DNA of 64,000 nt from the NCBI RefSeq assembly GCF_020595125.1, contig NZ_JACNMS010000002.1:248001-312000 (forward strand). Reading direction: 5' to 3'. Made by a program: the position numbers and the translations under genes. This DNA is from Jeotgalibacillus aurantiacus (GTDB lineage Bacteria; Bacillota; Bacilli; Bacillales; Jeotgalibacillaceae). Positions 60,946-64,000 of this stretch are shown here, in pieces. The notes under the pieces were generated by a model, which did not search any database, was not told the DNA's origin, and saw only the letters and a list, made by a program, of their open reading frames with translations. The number at the start of each line of letters is the position of its first letter. The stretch's first letter is position 1.

Positions 60946-61659
60946 ATGATGTTTCAGGCTGTACCTGATGAAAGATTTATTCTTTTCTCATTTGAACACA
61001 TGGTCGTGCTTGCCCTGTTTCTTATTGCTTTAATATCAGGCCTCAAAATATTTCTGAGGCCTTTTTCAGATAGATCCAAAAAGTTTTACACAAATGTTTT
61101 TATCGTCATTTTTATCTTGTCAGAGCTTTCCTATCAAATTTGGGCTGTTTCTGCAGGCATCTGGAGAGCTTCAAATTACCTGCCGTTTCAGCTTTGCTCC
61201 TTCAGTACTTTTTTCGGCATTTTCCTGCTGCTTAAAAGAAACACCTCACTTTTTTACTTTTACTTCTATATTGCGTTCTTTCCACCATTGTTTGCACTGA
61301 TCACACCGGATCTGATTTATTCATTCCCTCACTACTTTTTCTTTAAGTTTTTTATTCAGCATATTGCCATACCATTATCAGCTGTTTTCCTGTTAGCAAG
61401 AGATCAATATGAGCTGCCTCCAAGGTCCATCTGGATTGCGTTTATCCTCCTTAATATAACAGCTGCCTGCATTGCACTGGTCAACCGTATAACGGGAGGA
61501 AACTATTTCTTTTTACAGGGTCCACCGGTGTCTAATACTGTTCTGTCATTTTTAGGTAAAGGCGTATTTTACATCCTTTCTCTGGAGCTTCTTGCTGTTT
61601 TACTTTTCACCCTGACCTGGTTTATTGGGTCAAAGATGATTTCTTTGAGAGACAGGTGA
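60946..61659 (+). CDS. ywaF: YwaF/TIGR02206-family membrane protein
   Basis: A 237-residue protein with six hydrophobic helices and the family motif LSYQIWAVSAGIWRASNYLPFQLCSFSTFFGIFLLL (helix 2-3, about residues 60-95). The GAGGAGG ribosome-binding site precedes the ATGATG at 60946/60949. Function of the TIGR02206 family is unknown. The aromatic content is high (many Phe and Tyr), particularly around 100-130. It lies between dapF and a phytoene-desaturase-like gene, same direction. Confidence 0.85.
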   Translation: MMFQAVPDERFILFSFEHMVVLALFLIALISGLKIFLRPFSDRSKKFYTNVFIVIFILSELSYQIWAVSAGIWRASNYLPFQLCSFSTFFGIFLLLKRNTSLFYFYFYIAFFPPLFALITPDLIYSFPHYFFFKFFIQHIAIPLSAVFLLARDQYELPPRSIWIAFILLNITAACIALVNRITGGNYFFLQGPPVSNTVLSFLGKGVFYILSLELLAVLLFTLTWFIGSKMISLRDR

Positions 61660-61721
61660 ATACTCAAAATTGAAACAGAGGGTGTTTCGCCTTACGATTT
61701 AGTAAGGGAGGAGGAGCGTAT

Positions 61722-63212
61722 TTGGCAAAGGGAAAAATCATTGTTGTAGGTGGAGGTATCGGTGGTCTGACAGCTGGTGCGCTTCTTGCGCAGGACGGAT
61801 ACCGGGTGACGGTTCTCGAAGCCTCCAGAGAGTGGGGAGGATGTGCCGGTAAGTTTGAACGCGGGGATTACTTATTTGCTTCAGGCGCTACTCTCGGTAT
61901 GGGACTCGAGGAGGGAGGCATTCATGAAAGGATCTTCCGTCACTTAGGCTTGAAGGCTGAAGCCGTGAAGCTCGACGAAGTCATGAAAATCAGAAACGGT
62001 GAGCGGACACTTACCTTCCATGCTGATCGGACGAAACACGTTAACGAGCTGCAAAAGCAGTTCCCGGATTATGCGATACAAATTCAATCTTTTTATCAGG
62101 ACATATACGATATCGCGGCACGTATCAGACTCCTCATGAAGAAGCTTCCTGCTTTACCGCTTAGGTCGATCAGGGAAACCATTGAACTTGCAGGCGCATT
62201 AAAGCCGGAACACGTAAAGCTGACACCAGGGTTTTTAAAAACGGTTTATTCTTTATTACGCAAACATTCCCTTCATTCCTGTAAAGGATTTATCAGCTTT
62301 ATAGACGGTCAGCTGATCGACAGTATGCAGACGACAAGTAAGGATTGTGCACTATTGATGGGTGCGCTTGCGCTCGATATTTACCATGAGGGAGCCTATT
62401 ATGTTAAAGGCGGCCTGTATCAGTTTGCTCATCTTCTTGTAAAAGCGGCTCAAAAAAACGGTGCGGAAATGATATTGGGCAGAAGAGTACTGAATATTAA
62501 GAAACAGAACGGAAAGCTTGAAGTGACAGACCACCGGGGAAAAGTCAGGATCGCAGACCATGTAATCTGTAATACACCTGTCCAGTCGCTGCCTTCGATA
62601 TTAGAGGATGAAATATATAACCAGCTTTCCTTACCGGTAAAACGGAAGTCTGGTGAGAAAACATGGGGTACCATGACGCTGTATTTGTCATTGAAGGATG
62701 ATCAGATTCCTGAAAATTTTCCTTTATTTCAACAGCTCTCTGAACCGGGTTCCGTGAGTCATGATGAGGGCAGTCATTTATTTTTATCCATCTCCGAGAA
62801 AGGTGATACGCTTCGTGCACCTGACGGCAGCCGCACGATGACGGTGAGTACTCATATCGATTTGAGTCAATGGGAAACGAAGGAGCAGTATGACAGAAAC
62901 AAAGAATTGTATACGGATAAGATGATGTCACTCATTCAATACTATTATCCGTGGATTCGGGAGGCACTGATAGAATTATACCCTGGTGCACCAAGGGCAT
63001 GGGAACGATTCACATTCAGACCGTCCGGAATGGTGGGAGGTTTCCCGCAAACCCGTACACATTCTCTTTTTCTGAGCCTTTCCCACCGGACGCCGGTGAA
63101 AAACTTATGGTTATGCGGAGATTCAATTTTTCCTGGTGGTGGCACCATCGGGGTCTCAGTCAGTGGATATCACTGCTTTCACTCCATCTCAGGCAGGAAA
63201 TTAATTCAATAA
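61722..63212 (+). CDS. Second phytoene-desaturase-family FAD oxidoreductase
   Basis: A 496-residue CrtI/CrtN-like flavoprotein with GGGIGGLTAGALLAQDGYRV at about 8-27, VLEASREWGGCAGKF, and a C-terminal FAD motif NLWLCGDSIFPGGGTIGVSVSG. It is only distantly similar to the CrtN-like protein at 47.2 kb. The middle part has a CrtD/CrtO-like arrangement, so it could act on carotenoids or be a general amine-oxidase-like enzyme. It starts at TTG 61722, after GGGAGGAGGAG. It stands 13 kb from the carotenoid operon and ends just before the trp promoter. Confidence 0.82.
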   Translation: MAKGKIIVVGGGIGGLTAGALLAQDGYRVTVLEASREWGGCAGKFERGDYLFASGATLGMGLEEGGIHERIFRHLGLKAEAVKLDEVMKIRNGERTLTFHADRTKHVNELQKQFPDYAIQIQSFYQDIYDIAARIRLLMKKLPALPLRSIRETIELAGALKPEHVKLTPGFLKTVYSLLRKHSLHSCKGFISFIDGQLIDSMQTTSKDCALLMGALALDIYHEGAYYVKGGLYQFAHLLVKAAQKNGAEMILGRRVLNIKKQNGKLEVTDHRGKVRIADHVICNTPVQSLPSILEDEIYNQLSLPVKRKSGEKTWGTMTLYLSLKDDQIPENFPLFQQLSEPGSVSHDEGSHLFLSISEKGDTLRAPDGSRTMTVSTHIDLSQWETKEQYDRNKELYTDKMMSLIQYYYPWIREALIELYPGAPRAWERFTFRPSGMVGGFPQTRTHSLFLSLSHRTPVKNLWLCGDSIFPGGGTIGVSVSGYHCFHSISGRKLIQ

Positions 63213-63215
63213 CGG

Positions 63216-63244
63216 TTGACAAGCAAATAAAATCATACTATTAT
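63216..63244 (+). promoter_or_regulatory. Promoter of the trp operon leader
   Basis: Perfect -35 TTGACA (63216-63221), a 17-base spacer and TATTAT (63239-63244), beginning four bases after the preceding stop codon. Start near 63251. Confidence 0.85.
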
Positions 63245-63267
63245 GAATAGCAACATTAATCATTTAA

Positions 63268-63519
63268 TGCACTGAAGGAGAGTAGTAATACTTGATTGCT
63301 TTTTTAGAGAGCCGGTGGATGGTGTGAACCGGTAAAGCAAAAGTGTGAATGGACTCCTGAGCACCGGTCTGAAATTGCAGTAGGAACCGGCGTTTCACCA
63401 GCGATACATGGTGGCGGAAACAGAATTGTTCCGCAATGAGCGGATTTCTTTTGAAATCAACAAAGGTGGTACCACGGGTCTCCCGTCCTTTTTTACAGGA
63501 CAGGAAGGCCCTTTTTTGT
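63268..63519 (+). promoter_or_regulatory. T-box riboswitch 1, tryptophan specific
   Basis: The AGTA loop-E/k-turn region, AGAGAGCCGGTGG stem I top and a specifier loop GTGAATGGACTCC with codon TGG (Trp) are followed by the T-box AAAGGTGGTACCACGGG. The terminator GGGTCTCCCGTCCT pairs with AGGACAGGAAGGCCC (wobbles), followed by six T residues (63512-63517). Uncharged tRNA-Trp should prevent termination. Confidence 0.93.
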
Positions 63520-63539
63520 ACCTTCAAATAGTTGGACAT

Positions 63540-63776
63540 TGATCAGGAGTAGTAAACAGTAAGCACAGTTTAGAGAGCCTGCGGCTGGTGAAAGCAGGAC
63601 TGTGGCGCTGTTGAATGGACCTGTGAGTCGACATCTGAACATGAAGTAGGATGATCCGGTTTATGCCCGTTAGCGCATGTATAAGAGGAAGCAGCACAGG
63701 CTGTTTCAATAAGAGGTGGCACCGCGGATATATGTCCGTCCTCCGTACAGACATATTGTTCTGTACGGAGTTTTTT
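63540..63776 (+). promoter_or_regulatory. T-box riboswitch 2, tryptophan specific (tandem)
   Basis: A second complete T-box follows: AGAGAGCCTGCGG, specifier GTTGAATGGACCTG with TGG (Trp), T-box AAGAGGTGGCACCGCGG, and a terminator CTCCGTACAGA/TCTGTACGGAG with six T residues (63771-63776). With T-box 1 it gives two serial tRNA-Trp checks ahead of trpE. Confidence 0.93.
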
Positions 63777-63801
63777 ATTATTTGAAAACGGGGTGTTTGA
63801 G

Positions 63802-64000
63802 ATGAGCAGAGTAGAGCAAAAAACAATCGGACTCAGGAAAATAGACGGGGATTCCCTGACACCTATTTCCATCTTCCAGACGATCAAAGGCAATAAGAAA
63901 TGTCTGCTGGAAAGTTCATTGAAATATGAGGAGTCCGGAAGATATTCATTTATAGCTGCAAATCCCTTTATGGAATTGAAAGGGTCAGGCAGCGAGACTG
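63802..64000 (+). CDS. trpE: Anthranilate synthase component I, N-terminus (partial)
   Basis: The frame from ATG 63802 runs off the right edge after 66 codons. Residues CLLESSLKYEESGRYSFIA are the N-terminal tryptophan-binding LLES and GRYSFI motifs of TrpE, the feedback-inhibited first enzyme of tryptophan synthesis. AACGGGGTG precedes the start. Two tandem Trp T-boxes lead into it, which supports the identity independently. The rest of the trp operon is presumably beyond the window. Confidence 0.93.
   Translation, partial: MSRVEQKTIGLRKIDGDSLTPISIFQTIKGNKKCLLESSLKYEESGRYSFIAANPFMELKGSGSET

Noticed and set aside
62545-62931. 128-aa minus-strand frame
   Set aside because: Fully antisense to the FAD oxidoreductase; no ribosome-binding site and no recognisable motif.
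1-64000. CRISPR array, prophage, transposase or integron
   Set aside because: No regularly spaced direct repeats and no cas, integrase, transposase or phage structural genes were seen in any frame.

Overview
The window looks like chromosomal DNA of a low-to-moderate GC, endospore-forming member of the Bacillales. It carries a CotD-like spore coat protein and a tricistronic GerA-type germinant receptor. Long stretches keep the order of the Bacillus subtilis yps/ypv/ypw/ypb/ypc/ypd/ype/ypg/yph/ypi/ypj/ypl/ypm region. The carotenoid genes, and a murG that matches the Staphylococcus type and sits outside a dcw cluster, point away from B. subtilis itself toward a Planococcaceae-like genome (for example Jeotgalibacillus or a relative). 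That genus guess is inference. I see no prophage, CRISPR array, IS element or plasmid function.

Layout. 1-7.4 kb: end of yprB, a 30-aa membrane micro-ORF, cotD, ypsA, gpsB, RNase P RNA, an rRNA methyltransferase (ypsC), a DinG-type helicase (ypvA) and an M32 carboxypeptidase (ypwA). 7.4-16.4 kb: an SDR enzyme, cheX, a double-GTPase dynamin, a sulfurtransferase, a FEN-type exonuclease, two divergent RNase H-fold proteins, a zinc mini-protein and cspD. 16.7-27.5 kb: mntR, fhs, ypgQ, an ABC-F protein (yfmR), ypgR, bacilliredoxin, ypiP, ypjP, thyA and dfrA. 27.7-38.5 kb: membrane proteins, DegV, ypmR/ypmS, msrA/msrB, a PTS EIIA, deoD, ctpA, a CobW-type GTPase and a CAP-domain protein. 38.6-42.3 kb: the germinant receptor. 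44.6-49.8 kb: a four-gene carotenoid tailoring operon joined by ATGA overlaps, then murG. 49.9-52.7 kb: a reductase, a GNAT acetyltransferase with an unusual structured leader, and an amidohydrolase. 52.8-56.6 kb: an FMN riboswitch and the complete ribDEBAH operon. 56.6-63.2 kb: an NCS2 purine permease, an EAL-HDOD protein, dapF, a YwaF-type membrane protein and a second phytoene-desaturase-like enzyme. 63.2-64 kb: a strong promoter, two tandem tryptophan T-boxes and the start of trpE.

Functional links. One-carbon and thymidylate metabolism is well represented (fhs, thyA, dfrA). So are thiol and oxidation repair (bacilliredoxin, msrA, msrB, two rhodanese domains), nucleic-acid processing (rnpB, ypvA, FEN, two RNase H-like proteins) and purine salvage (deoD, NCS2 permease).

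Most notable non-coding signals. (1) A family of four ~112-bp structured repeats whose outer arms differ almost completely between copies yet stay self-complementary, with compensatory changes in two further helices; three of the four lie within 3 kb. (2) A leader with tRNA-like and alternative hairpins ahead of a GNAT gene. (3) A short GC-rich leader ahead of the purine permease that does not match the canonical purine riboswitch. (4) A 24-codon membrane micro-ORF with its own strong ribosome-binding site and terminator.
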